Source: GCA-2732755 sp965228265
GTDB taxonomy: Bacteria; Planctomycetota; Phycisphaerae; Phycisphaerales; UBA1924
DNA: 64,000 nucleotides
NCBI GenBank assembly: GCA_965228265.1
Contig: OZ245804.1
Location: 930,001 to 994,000 of the forward strand
Reading direction: 5' to 3'
How positions within the stretch are numbered: position 1 is the stretch's first letter; the number at the start of each line of letters is the position of its first letter. Below are positions 1 to 8,260 of this stretch, piece after piece. The notes below the pieces were generated by a model. It did no database searches, was not told the DNA's origin, and saw nothing but the letters and a program-made list of their open reading frames with translations. The translations under genes were made by a program, and so were the position numbers.

Positions 1-1110
1 GACCCGGCGGTTGTCGAACGAGCCGAGCAGGTTGTCCGAGCGGCAGCGGGGGTTGAGAGTGTTCAGAACAACATCACCGTCACCCACGATGTCGGCGAGC
101 GCATCCGCGGCGCCACCACGCGTGTCAGCGGCAGGCTCGCGGGTTTCATCGATGCGCTCCCCCTTGTGCCCGTCGCACTCGTGGTTGTCGTCCTCGCGTT
201 CGTGCTCGCCTGGCTTATCGGGAAATGGGACTGGCCCTTCCGCCAGATCTCGCGCAACGCGTTCCTGATCAGCATCGCTCAGCGTCTGGTACAGCTCGCG
301 GTGGGCGTCCTCGGTTTGCTGCTGGCGCTTGAGATTCTCGACGCGACCGCGCTCGTCGGAGGTGTGCTCGGAGCCGCGGGCGTCGCGGGTATCGCGATCG
401 GCTTTGCGTTCCGCGATCTTGTCGAGAATTACATCGCCAGCATTCTGCTCTCGGTGCGCCAGCCGTTCCGCCCTCACGACCATGTCATCATCGACGGCCA
501 CGAGGGCCTGGTCACATCCATGAATTCGCGATCAACGGTGCTCACAACATTCGATGGCAACATCGTCCGGATCCCGAACGCCGTTGTGTTCAAGACCACT
601 ATCGTCAGCTATTCCGCCGACCCCCGCCGAAGGTTTGAATTCGAAGTGGGCGTGGGCTACGACGTCGATCTCGGTGAAGCCCTGAGCATCGGCGTCGAGA
701 TCCTCTCGAACGCCGAGGGCGTCATGCAGGATCCCAAGCCCTTCGGCATCGTGACCGGGCTGGGCGATTCCAGTATCCAGATCAGTTTCTTCGGCTGGGT
801 GGATCAATCCAAGCACGACTTCGGCAAGGTTCGCAGCGCTGCCATGCAGCACATCAAGGTCGAGTTCGACAACCGCAACATCGACATGCCGGAACCCATC
901 TACAAGCTCCGCTTCGAAGGCGCGGCCCCGAACCTCAGCGGGGACGCAAAGTCACCCAAGCCCGGCAAGACGTCCGGAACGCCAAAGCACCACGCGGCCA
1001 AGCCAACACCCTCGGTCGCCAAGGACGAAACCGCCTCCGAGCTGGCCGATATGGAAGCCAGACGCACCGAGAGCTCCAACCTGCTCGATCAGTCCGCGCC
1101 ATCCGAGTAG
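1..1110 (+). CDS. BON-domain mechanosensitive channel (MscS family), 5' end outside window
   Basis: The frame is open from base 1, so the gene starts upstream of the window. The first ~30 visible residues (VVRAAAGVESVQNNITV) look like the end of a BON domain, a small periplasmic or membrane-binding module. Three hydrophobic segments follow (from about base 160, 265 and 345), then the MscS pore signature GVAGIAIGFAFRDLVENYIA and a soluble beta domain. MscS channels release solutes on hypo-osmotic shock; a BON fusion suggests an osmotically regulated inner-membrane channel. The last ~60 residues are a Lys/Pro/Ala/Ser-rich, probably disordered tail. The gene converges on tRNA-Ala. The family call is firm; the missing N-terminus leaves the full domain order unknown. 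Confidence 0.9.
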   Translation, partial: DPAVVERAEQVVRAAAGVESVQNNITVTHDVGERIRGATTRVSGRLAGFIDALPLVPVALVVVVLAFVLAWLIGKWDWPFRQISRNAFLISIAQRLVQLAVGVLGLLLALEILDATALVGGVLGAAGVAGIAIGFAFRDLVENYIASILLSVRQPFRPHDHVIIDGHEGLVTSMNSRSTVLTTFDGNIVRIPNAVVFKTTIVSYSADPRRRFEFEVGVGYDVDLGEALSIGVEILSNAEGVMQDPKPFGIVTGLGDSSIQISFFGWVDQSKHDFGKVRSAAMQHIKVEFDNRNIDMPEPIYKLRFEGAAPNLSGDAKSPKPGKTSGTPKHHAAKPTPSVAKDETASELADMEARRTESSNLLDQSAPSE

Positions 1111-1176
1111 ACAGATCGGCACCCGACTTCGCGGCCGCGAATCCTGCTGCTGACTGTGTTGTGCATGGGGAAGAAA

Positions 1177-1249
<73 letters not shown>

Positions 1250-1382
1250 GCGTTGTCACCAACAGCCCGGGCCAGGGCCCGAATCGTCGGCAGGCCCAAT
1301 CGTACAACCGAGGCCGTCCCGGTCAACTCAATGTCGTCCGCCCCTCGGCGATTCGCAGAACTTCAACGCCCGAAACGACTTA

Positions 1383-2504
1383 TCAGGCCCCGCTCCGGGC
1401 CGCCGAGAGCAGCCGATCCACCGATCGCGCCACCGAGTCCAGCCCGATCCGGTCCACCCGGCACCGCTCGGGGTGGTCGTTGGCCGACTCGGTCAGGGGC
1501 AGCTCCGGGTCGGCGACCAGCACCGTCTCGGGCCCCTCGGGGCGTGTCGGGATCGTTGTCCACCGGTGGTCCGTCGGCCCGAACAGCGTGACCATCGGCA
1601 CGCCGAAGGCCGCAGCAATGTGCCTGGGCCCTGTGTCGTTCGTCACCAGAAGCTCCGATCGCTCGATGATCGATTTCAGCGAGCCGAGCGTCATCCCGAG
1701 CGTCGGCAGCGCGATCGGCTCGGTCTTGGCCATCCTCGCGATCGAGGACGCGAGATCCGCCTCGGCCGGCGAGCCGCTGATCAGCACCCGCAGCCCGTGC
1801 GTGCCCTCCAGATGATCCGCCAGGGCAGCGAACCGGTCCGCGGGCCAGCGCTTGGCCTCGTTGTTCCCGCCCGGGTTCAGGACCGCGTAGGGGCGATCCA
1901 GCACCCCGGCCCTGGCGAGCACGTCGTCGGCCTCCTGGCGGTCCCTCGGTGTGCAGGCCAGCTCCATGTACGTGCCCGCCGGCAACCGATGCGCGCCGGA
2001 CTCGTCCGCCGGACGCAGGTCGTCCACCCGCTCGCCCGTGGTCATCGCGATCAGCGTCTCGGCCGCGTGCCAGTAGTAATCCACCGCGGGCACGATCGCC
2101 CACTTGCCCTCATCCGTTTTGGGCGCGGTCAACCGGTGCGTCAGCAGCAGGTGCCGCGCATCGCGGTCGTACCCGATGCGCCTGGGCGCACCGGCCATCC
2201 GCGCGATCAGGGCCGTGGAGAAGGAGTTGGTGAGCAGCAGCACCGTGTCGTAGCCGCGCATCCGCAGCTTCGAGGCCGAGTGCTTATGCCCCATCACGCC
2301 GCCGGGGTGCATCGTGATCAGCTCGTCGTAGACATCCAGCCCATCGAGGATCGGCGCCACGCCCGGCTTGCAGAGCGCCCCGATCGTTGCGCCGGGCAGG
2401 CTCCGACGGATCAGCCCCAAGGCCGGCGTCGCCATCACCGCGTCGCCCACCCAGCTCGGGCAGACAACCACGATCCGCAACGGCGTCGTCGGGTGCAGAG
2501 ACAT
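1383..2504 (-). CDS. waaF: Glycosyltransferase family 9, heptosyltransferase II-like
   Basis: This 373-residue protein matches ADP-heptose:LPS heptosyltransferases (GT9, GT-B fold), which add heptose to the lipopolysaccharide core at the cytoplasmic face of the inner membrane. The N-terminus IVVVCPSWVGDAVMATPAL is the typical GT9 opening. The C-terminal half has the donor-site signature VTNDTGPRHIAAAFGVP followed by LFGPTDHRW. It is 3 nt downstream of a HAD phosphatase of the GmhB type, so the two are surely co-transcribed and both fit nucleotide-heptose use. The exact acceptor sugar cannot be read from sequence. Confidence 0.85.
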   Translation of the reverse strand: MSLHPTTPLRIVVVCPSWVGDAVMATPALGLIRRSLPGATIGALCKPGVAPILDGLDVYDELITMHPGGVMGHKHSASKLRMRGYDTVLLLTNSFSTALIARMAGAPRRIGYDRDARHLLLTHRLTAPKTDEGKWAIVPAVDYYWHAAETLIAMTTGERVDDLRPADESGAHRLPAGTYMELACTPRDRQEADDVLARAGVLDRPYAVLNPGGNNEAKRWPADRFAALADHLEGTHGLRVLISGSPAEADLASSIARMAKTEPIALPTLGMTLGSLKSIIERSELLVTNDTGPRHIAAAFGVPMVTLFGPTDHRWTTIPTRPEGPETVLVADPELPLTESANDHPERCRVDRIGLDSVARSVDRLLSAARSGA

Positions 2505-2507
2505 CGC

Positions 2508-3122
2508 TCAAAGAATAGGGTCTTTGCCCAGCCCGGGCCCGTCCTCGATCAGCTCCGCCTCCACGACGTGCCTGGCAGCCGCCAGCACGTCCTCGAATCG
2601 GCCCTCTTCCCCGATCAGGAGGCACCGCTCGGCGTCGATCCCCGCGTTCACGCCCGACTCGCAGTCTCTGGGCATGTCCCCGATCAGCCACGAACGCTCC
2701 AGATCCAGATCCAGCTCGCCCGTCGCCTTCCGGATCATCCCCGGCGCCGGCTTGCGCAGCTCGTCTTCCCGCGTGTACTCGGGCACGTTCCCCTGCGGGT
2801 GGTACGGGCAGTAGTAAAACCGCTCGATGAGCGGCACACCCGCGTTGTCCACGAGCAATTCACTCACCCGCGCGTTGACCGCCTCGACGTCGTTGATCGT
2901 CGCCGACCCGCGCGCCACGCACCCCTGGTTCGAAACCACCACCAGCGCATACCCCGCGCCGCGCATCATCCGACACGCCTCGAGCGCGCCGTCCAGCAGC
3001 ACCACCCGCTCCGCGTCCGACAGATCCCCCGGCTTCCACGCAGGGTGGGGCCGCTCGGGCGGGGTCAGCGTCGCGTTGGCAATCAGCGTCTCGTCACGAT
3101 CAAGAAACACACACGGTCTCAT
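2508..3122 (-). CDS. gmhB: HAD-IIIA phosphatase, D,D-heptose 1,7-bisphosphate phosphatase-like
   Basis: A 204-residue HAD phosphatase. Motif I is FLDRDETLI (nucleophile Asp and acid Asp), motif II is SNQGCVARG, and the Lys and late Asp are in LRKPAPGM and LIGDMPRD. These, and the adjacent waaF-like gene, suggest the GmhB step of ADP-heptose synthesis (removal of the C7 phosphate). One oddity: GmhB proteins normally carry a zinc loop with a CPHHP-type motif and a second C-x-C just before the RKP motif. Here CPYHPQG is present but the second pair is replaced by EYTREDEL, so the site is incomplete. A histidinol-phosphate phosphatase-like role is an alternative. Confidence 0.78.
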   Translation of the reverse strand: MRPCVFLDRDETLIANATLTPPERPHPAWKPGDLSDAERVVLLDGALEACRMMRGAGYALVVVSNQGCVARGSATINDVEAVNARVSELLVDNAGVPLIERFYYCPYHPQGNVPEYTREDELRKPAPGMIRKATGELDLDLERSWLIGDMPRDCESGVNAGIDAERCLLIGEEGRFEDVLAAARHVVEAELIEDGPGLGKDPIL

Positions 3123-3144
3123 GAATCAGATCACTCCATCTTTC

Positions 3145-3231
3145 GGTGGGGGCGGCGTCCCGCCGCCCGGCTATGTGTCATCTGCACAGAAAGGGAATTC
3201 GTCAGATGGGCGGCGGGACGCCGCCCCCACC
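3145..3231. repeat. Paired inverted repeat, family A (GC-rich hairpin element)
   Basis: Two perfect 24-nt inverted arms lie at 3145-3168 and 3208-3231 with a 39-nt spacer. Each arm also folds on itself (8 bp, GGGCGGCG / CGCCGCCC, around a TCC loop). The same arm recurs at 27287, 45023 and, again as an inverted pair, at 54515/54565. It fills the gap between cysS and the gmhB-like gene. Confidence 0.92.
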
Positions 3232-3243
3232 GAGGAAGTCAAC

Positions 3244-4986
3244 TCACTTCCGCGAAACCTCAACCTTCCCGCCGGCCACGTCCTTGATCGCAAAGCCCAA
3301 CCCCGCCAGCTCATCGCGGATCGCGTCGCTGGCCGCGTAGTCCTTGGCCTTCCGCGCCTCGGCTCGCCTTGCGAGCAAACCCTCCACCTCTGCGCTCGGC
3401 GAGATGCCGTCGAGAAAGACACCGATCTCGGTTTCAAATGTTCTTGGTTGTGGCACGAAAATAATGCCAAGCACATGGTCTACAAGATGCAAGAAGCCAA
3501 GTGATTGTTTGAATGTGTTGTTGGTGGTGTTTAAAAGCTCAACAGCTTCATTCACGGGTAGCGGTTGGGACGGAAGATCGACGTTCTTTGCGTCGAGAAG
3601 CCACTCCACACCCTGTCTTTCAATTGCTTTCCTCTCATCTTCGGATAAATCCGGCGAGAGAGAGAATGCAGGCCAGACAAGGGCTTGAGAAAGTTCACCA
3701 AGCGCTGCAGAAATATTGAGGTCGTCGTTGAGGGCTCTTGCAAAGTCAAAGCTGTGTGCAATTGGTCCTGCAAAGTCGGGTCGGCCAGGTCGTGGTTTCT
3801 CGGCCGCGTAAATTAGCTCTTTGGCATATCTTCTCAAGCGCTCGATCATCCGCGCCGAGTCCTTCAGCCCCTGCATCGTGAAGTTCGCGTTGCTGCGGTA
3901 GTGCGTCTTGATGAGTTCCAGGCGCACCGCCGCCGGCTCGTGGCCCTGCGCGAAGAGATCACGAGCAGTAAAGAAGTTGCCCTTGCTCTTGGACATCTTC
4001 TCGCCCTCGACCTGCAGGAACCTGCCGTGGAACCAGTGTCTGGCGAACGTGTCCTGCCCGGTCGCGCAGCAGCTCTGCGCCCTTTCGCACTCGTGGTGCG
4101 GGAAAATGTTATCCTCGCCCCCCGAGTGCAGGTCGATCACATCGCCCAGAGCCGCCCGCGCCATCACCGAGCACTCGATGTGCCAGCCCGGGTAGCCCTC
4201 GCCCATCGCCTCGCCATCGATCACGGGACCGGGCCAGCGCATGATGTGGCTCGCGTCCGTCTTCCACAAGAGAAAGTCCGCGGGCGAACGCTTCTCAGAA
4301 GTATGCTCAGCCGTCACACGACCGCCCGCGCCCGAACGGATCTTGTCCAGCGTGTTGCCCGAGAGTTCGCCGTATCGGCTGAACTTCTGCACATCGAAGT
4401 ACACCGCGTCGCCCGCGCGGTACGCGTAGCCCTTCTGTGCCAGGTCCTCGATCATCGCGACCATGCCCGCGATCGACTCGGTCGCCTTGGGCATCAGCTC
4501 CTTGCGTCTGGCTTCCGACTCTTGCGCTTCCAGGGCGACCTTGAGCCCGAGGGCTCTTGCGTCTTCAAGGAACCGATCGGCGTAGAAGTCCGCGATCTGG
4601 CGCGGGTCGTTCGGGTCGACCACGCCCACGTGGCTCGCGCCGGCCTTCTTCTGCTCGAGCAGTCGCTTGGCCGCCGCCTCCATCTTGTCCTCGCCCCCGC
4701 CGTCGGCGTTGTCGTCGTCGGTCATGTGCCCGACGTCCGTGATGTTCATCACGTGCCGGACCTGTCGGGGCCCCTTGTGCACCGAGCCGTCGGGCGCGGT
4801 CACCTCGCACAGCGGGCTCTCGAGCCAGCGCCGGAGCACGTCCGCTGCCAGAAAGGATCGGAAATTCCCGATGTGCGCATCGTCGTAGACCGTCGGCCCG
4901 CACGTGTAAAACGTGATCCGGCTCGGATCGCCCGGCGTGAGCGGTTCGCGTCGTTTCGTCAGTGTGTTGTAGAGCTGCATCGGCAT
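3244..4986 (-). CDS. cysS: Cysteinyl-tRNA synthetase
   Basis: This class I aminoacyl-tRNA synthetase charges tRNA-Cys. The first zinc cysteine and HIGH-type motif appear as YTCGPTVYDDAHIGNF, further zinc ligands in WHIECS and HHECE, and the KMSKS loop as EGEKMSKSKGN. The C-terminus (RRAEARKAKDYAASDAIRDEL) is the usual helical anticodon-binding end. At 580 residues it is longer than most (about 460-500), with an insertion after the HIGH region rich in Asp/Gly/Glu. The stretch at about 3430-3840 is visibly lower in GC than the rest, although the frame and the protein family are intact, which suggests local recombination. Start at 4986 (MPMQ) or 4980 (MQL) cannot be separated; neither has a strong ribosome binding site. 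Confidence 0.95.
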   Translation of the reverse strand: MPMQLYNTLTKRREPLTPGDPSRITFYTCGPTVYDDAHIGNFRSFLAADVLRRWLESPLCEVTAPDGSVHKGPRQVRHVMNITDVGHMTDDDNADGGGEDKMEAAAKRLLEQKKAGASHVGVVDPNDPRQIADFYADRFLEDARALGLKVALEAQESEARRKELMPKATESIAGMVAMIEDLAQKGYAYRAGDAVYFDVQKFSRYGELSGNTLDKIRSGAGGRVTAEHTSEKRSPADFLLWKTDASHIMRWPGPVIDGEAMGEGYPGWHIECSVMARAALGDVIDLHSGGEDNIFPHHECERAQSCCATGQDTFARHWFHGRFLQVEGEKMSKSKGNFFTARDLFAQGHEPAAVRLELIKTHYRSNANFTMQGLKDSARMIERLRRYAKELIYAAEKPRPGRPDFAGPIAHSFDFARALNDDLNISAALGELSQALVWPAFSLSPDLSEDERKAIERQGVEWLLDAKNVDLPSQPLPVNEAVELLNTTNNTFKQSLGFLHLVDHVLGIIFVPQPRTFETEIGVFLDGISPSAEVEGLLARRAEARKAKDYAASDAIRDELAGLGFAIKDVAGGKVEVSRK

Positions 4987-5026
4987 GGGCGATGGTAGGG
5001 GACCGCCCGCCCGGGCGCGATCACGC

Positions 5027-6379
5027 TCAGTCGCCCGTCGGCTCTGTGCTGCTGGATGCGGGCTCGGCCGAGGGCGCCTCGTCCCGCGCCTCGATCGTCA
5101 CCCGCACCACCCGCGTGGGCGAGCTCTCGGTCACGCGCACCAGCGCCCCCTCCAGCTTGATCGTTTCGCCGGTCTCCGGGATCCGCCCCAGCGTCGTCAC
5201 CACGTAACCGCCGAGCGTGTCGTACTCGTCGCTCTCGGGGATCTCCACGCCCAGCGCCTCGAGATCGTCGTTCGCCTCGTCCACGCGCAGGGCCGCGTCC
5301 GCGTGCGCGACTCGCTCGAGTGCGTCCACACTGAGCGAGGGCTCGCCGTCTTCCTCGTTGTCGTACTCGTCGAAGATGTCGCCGAAGACTTCCTCGATGA
5401 TGTCCTCGATCGTGACGAGCCCGCTCGTCCCGCCGTACTCGTCGGCGACCATCGCCAGGTGGACCTTGTTCGTCACCAGCTCGGCCAGCAGCTCGCGCAC
5501 CGCCTTCTGCTCGGGCACGAACAGCGCCTTGCGCACCACCTTCTCCAGATGGAACGCCTGACCCTTGCGATCGCTGCCCAGCCACGCCAGCAGATCTTTC
5601 ACATACAGAATCCCCACGATGTCGTCGAGGTTCTCGCGGTACACCGGGATCCGGCTGTGACCGATCTCCTGCACCGTCGCCACGATCGCGTCGAGATCAT
5701 CCGTCAGCTCGATCGCCTCCACATCCGTGCGCGGCGTCATGATCCGCTCCACACTCGTCGTGCGGAAACTCACCACACCCTCGATCATGTCGCGCTCGGT
5801 CTCGTCGAGCTGACCCTCGGCCTCGCCCATCTCCGCGACGCTGATCAGCTCTGCGCTGATCGCCTCCGAGCCGTTGGCCGTCGTCGCGCCCGCGAGCCTG
5901 CGGACCGCCTCGTCCATCACGTGCAGCACGCGCCGGATCGGCGCCAGCGCCAGATGCGCCCAGCGGATCAGGCGCGAGAACACCAGCACCGTCCGCTCGC
6001 CCGCGTGCGTCGAGATCGATAGCGGCAACACATACCCGAAAAGCCACATCACGGGCGTCGCCACGACCATCGTGATCAGGATGTCGCTCGCCGTGAACCC
6101 GACCTCCAGCGGATGCCCCCGGAGCTTGTTCACCCAGATCAGCATCGCCAGCGCCGCCAGAATGTTGGCCAAAACACGCGGCAGGGCGATCGAGGACGCA
6201 TGCCCCGTCCGGTCCGCCATGATCTTCGATGCCCGCTCGCGCAGTCCGTCCGCGCCCCGCTCGGCGAGCTGGTCGATCTTGGATCGAGAAAGCCCGCGCA
6301 GCGAGAGATGCAGCGCCGAACACACCGCGCCGAAGATCAGCGATACCAACGCGACCCAGAAGGCCATCGTCGCCGTCAT
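5027..6379 (-). CDS. Hemolysin-family membrane protein (DUF21-CBS-CorC/HlyC)
   Basis: A 450-residue inner-membrane protein. The N-terminal DUF21 part has about four hydrophobic segments (from MAFWVALVSLIFGAV through MVVATPVMWLFGYVLPL). A CBS pair follows (MTPRTDVEAIEL..., GHSRIPVYRENLDDIVGILYVKD), then an acidic stretch and a C-terminal CorC/HlyC domain ending in RVTIEARDE. Proteins of this family act in divalent cation (Mg, Co) handling. Its start overlaps the ybeY stop by 3 nt. The ybeY plus CorC-type pairing is common in bacteria. Cation specificity is not inferable. Confidence 0.9.
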   Translation of the reverse strand: MTATMAFWVALVSLIFGAVCSALHLSLRGLSRSKIDQLAERGADGLRERASKIMADRTGHASSIALPRVLANILAALAMLIWVNKLRGHPLEVGFTASDILITMVVATPVMWLFGYVLPLSISTHAGERTVLVFSRLIRWAHLALAPIRRVLHVMDEAVRRLAGATTANGSEAISAELISVAEMGEAEGQLDETERDMIEGVVSFRTTSVERIMTPRTDVEAIELTDDLDAIVATVQEIGHSRIPVYRENLDDIVGILYVKDLLAWLGSDRKGQAFHLEKVVRKALFVPEQKAVRELLAELVTNKVHLAMVADEYGGTSGLVTIEDIIEEVFGDIFDEYDNEEDGEPSLSVDALERVAHADAALRVDEANDDLEALGVEIPESDEYDTLGGYVVTTLGRIPETGETIKLEGALVRVTESSPTRVVRVTIEARDEAPSAEPASSSTEPTGD

Positions 6380-6948
6380 GACGCGCCCCCTGTCCCGGCG
6401 TCGGATTCGGCTTCACGTGCCGCGTACACCACGCCCGCGCCGATCGCCGACAGGATCTCGTCCTCGCGCTTGTGCATCGCGATCGCGCCCAGGTCGCCCG
6501 CGTCCTCGTGGTCGTCGTAGCCCGTGCAGTGCAGGACGCCGTGCACGATGTAGAGCGCCAGTTCCTCGGCGGGGCCATGCCCGCGAGTTCTTGCCTGCCT
6601 GCGGGCCTCATCGGCGCAGATCACGATGTCGACGTCGAGCACCTCCGGATCGTCCGAGAGATCAAACGTCAGGACATCCGTCGTGCCGGGTGTGTCCTTG
6701 TACCGCTCGTGCAACGCGCTCATCCGCTCGTCGCCCACGACCTCGGCCCGGATCTCCCCGGTCAGCCCGTCCGCTGCCAGATGATCACAGAGAGCCTCCA
6801 GCAAGCCGCGCAGGCGATCGCCCTCGCCGCGCGTCAGAAGCGCACGGGGATCGAGCAGGTCGGCTGTGAGTGTTCGGCGCGCGACTGCACCGGTCCTAGG
6901 TCGGCCCGGACTGTCGTCTTCCGCAGGAGGCTCTGGTTTCTCGTCCAT
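6376..6948 (-). CDS. ybeY: Endoribonuclease YbeY (rRNA maturation)
   Basis: YbeY is a metal-dependent endoribonuclease needed for 16S rRNA 3' end maturation and ribosome quality control. The signature H-G-x-L-H-x-x-G-Y-D-H is present as HGVLHCTGYDDHED near residue 155, with the preceding strand TTDVLTFDLSDD also typical. The protein is 190 residues; the first ~35 are Pro/Glu/Arg-rich and probably disordered. It is the first gene of the leftward block reading ybeY, CorC-like, cysS, gmhB-like, waaF-like. Confidence 0.95.
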   Translation of the reverse strand: MDEKPEPPAEDDSPGRPRTGAVARRTLTADLLDPRALLTRGEGDRLRGLLEALCDHLAADGLTGEIRAEVVGDERMSALHERYKDTPGTTDVLTFDLSDDPEVLDVDIVICADEARRQARTRGHGPAEELALYIVHGVLHCTGYDDHEDAGDLGAIAMHKREDEILSAIGAGVVYAAREAESDAGTGGAS

Positions 6949-7121
6949 CGTTTGGACTGATCCGGGCGGCTCGGGTCGCTCCTCGGCCGCTCAGGCAAAC
7001 ACGCCAATAGGCCGGCGACGGCCCACGCAGACAATGTAAGGCATTTCGGCCCCGCAAGGCGAGCACTTTGCCCCGATCATCCGGCCGATCCCCGCCGTCC
7101 GAAAACAACCCCGAATCGGGC

Positions 7122-8219
7122 CTATTCCGAGGCGCCCTCATCCTCTGGCTTCACCAGAATCGTGTACGCGGACGTCATCGAGGGCATCTCGTCCTCTTCG
7201 CGGACCATCGGCTCGCCGTAACCAGTTGCCACCGACGCCTGCAGCAGGTACAGCGTGTCGTCCGCGTCCAGGGCCAGCACCTCAAGCCCGCTCTTCTCGA
7301 TCATCTCGCTCGTGAACGGGAAGATCACATCCGAGTACGGCAAATTGTGCGAGGGCACACGGGGCTGGATCGGCCCGTAGGCGTAATTCATGAACCGCCC
7401 GCCCGGAACCAGTGCCTTGGCAACCGACTCCAGAAAGGCGTCGGGCTCGCCGGCCAGAGGTCGAAGCGGGCGACCCGGCGTGATCCAGCGCGGCGGCTGG
7501 GCCGTCTTGAAGCTCAGCCCGCGCGAGATCCAGTCGCTGGCGATGATCAGGTCGTAGCCCGTGCCCACCTTGTCCGCGTCCTCGGCAGGCCAGGACGAGC
7601 GGATCAGCCGCAGCGAGCCATCGGGCTGGCCGCCGTGACCCCGGATCTTGCCCGCATCGCCCGGCTCGGAATACAGAGCTGCAACGCGCTGCTGGTCGTG
7701 CACGATCGTCACATCCGCACCCAGGCTCGCAAGCAGACGCCCCTGCGTGATCACGCGGGGGTTGTACAGCAGCACCTTCTTGCCCGCCAGACCCTCCGGC
7801 GATTCCATCTCGGTGCCGGCCACAACAAGATCGAGGGGCAGCATGTCGATCAGAGGACGCTCCGAGATCGCCATGTAATACGCGAGCTCCGTTACCGGGC
7901 GGAAGCTCAGCCCCCGACGCTGCCTGTCGTCCAGCTCGGCATACTCGGCCTCCGTGTACGCCCGCGTGAACTGACGATCGACCCAGAGATACCGCCTGAG
8001 CTGATTCGGCAGCGACTTCACCGCGTCGAGATAGGCCTCGCCCGTCTCCGTCCGCGCATAAGGCACAAACTTCTCGGCGTGCTCAATGAACACCTCAAGA
8101 CCCGGAATATTGTCCGGGTCGGTGGGCACGCCCTGGGCCAGCGGCTGCGCCAGCACCGAACCACCCAATGCAAGCGAAATCGTTGTTGTCAGCAAACGCC
8201 GGATACGCATGACTTTCAC
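7122..8219 (-). CDS. Exported protein with degenerate class I methyltransferase-like domain
   Basis: The 365-residue product begins with a clear signal peptide (MRIRRLLTTTISLALGGSVLAQP, cleavage after AQA/LAQ). The mature part is laid out like a SAM-dependent methyltransferase: a strand at KKVLLYNPRVITQGRLLASLGADVTIVHDQQ, an aspartate-rich strand YDLIIASDWI, and FLESVAKALVPGGRFMNYAYG, the usual post-I region. The glycine-rich SAM loop (D-x-G-x-G-x-G) is missing. A secreted methyltransferase is unexpected, because SAM is cytoplasmic, so this may be a pseudoenzyme or binding protein. It lies 41 nt downstream of nuoF on the same strand. Function unknown. Confidence 0.6.
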   Translation of the reverse strand: MKVMRIRRLLTTTISLALGGSVLAQPLAQGVPTDPDNIPGLEVFIEHAEKFVPYARTETGEAYLDAVKSLPNQLRRYLWVDRQFTRAYTEAEYAELDDRQRRGLSFRPVTELAYYMAISERPLIDMLPLDLVVAGTEMESPEGLAGKKVLLYNPRVITQGRLLASLGADVTIVHDQQRVAALYSEPGDAGKIRGHGGQPDGSLRLIRSSWPAEDADKVGTGYDLIIASDWISRGLSFKTAQPPRWITPGRPLRPLAGEPDAFLESVAKALVPGGRFMNYAYGPIQPRVPSHNLPYSDVIFPFTSEMIEKSGLEVLALDADDTLYLLQASVATGYGEPMVREEDEMPSMTSAYTILVKPEDEGASE

Positions 8220-8260
8220 CCTCGTCTGTCTGTTACAACCAGAACCGGACGCGGTCGCAC

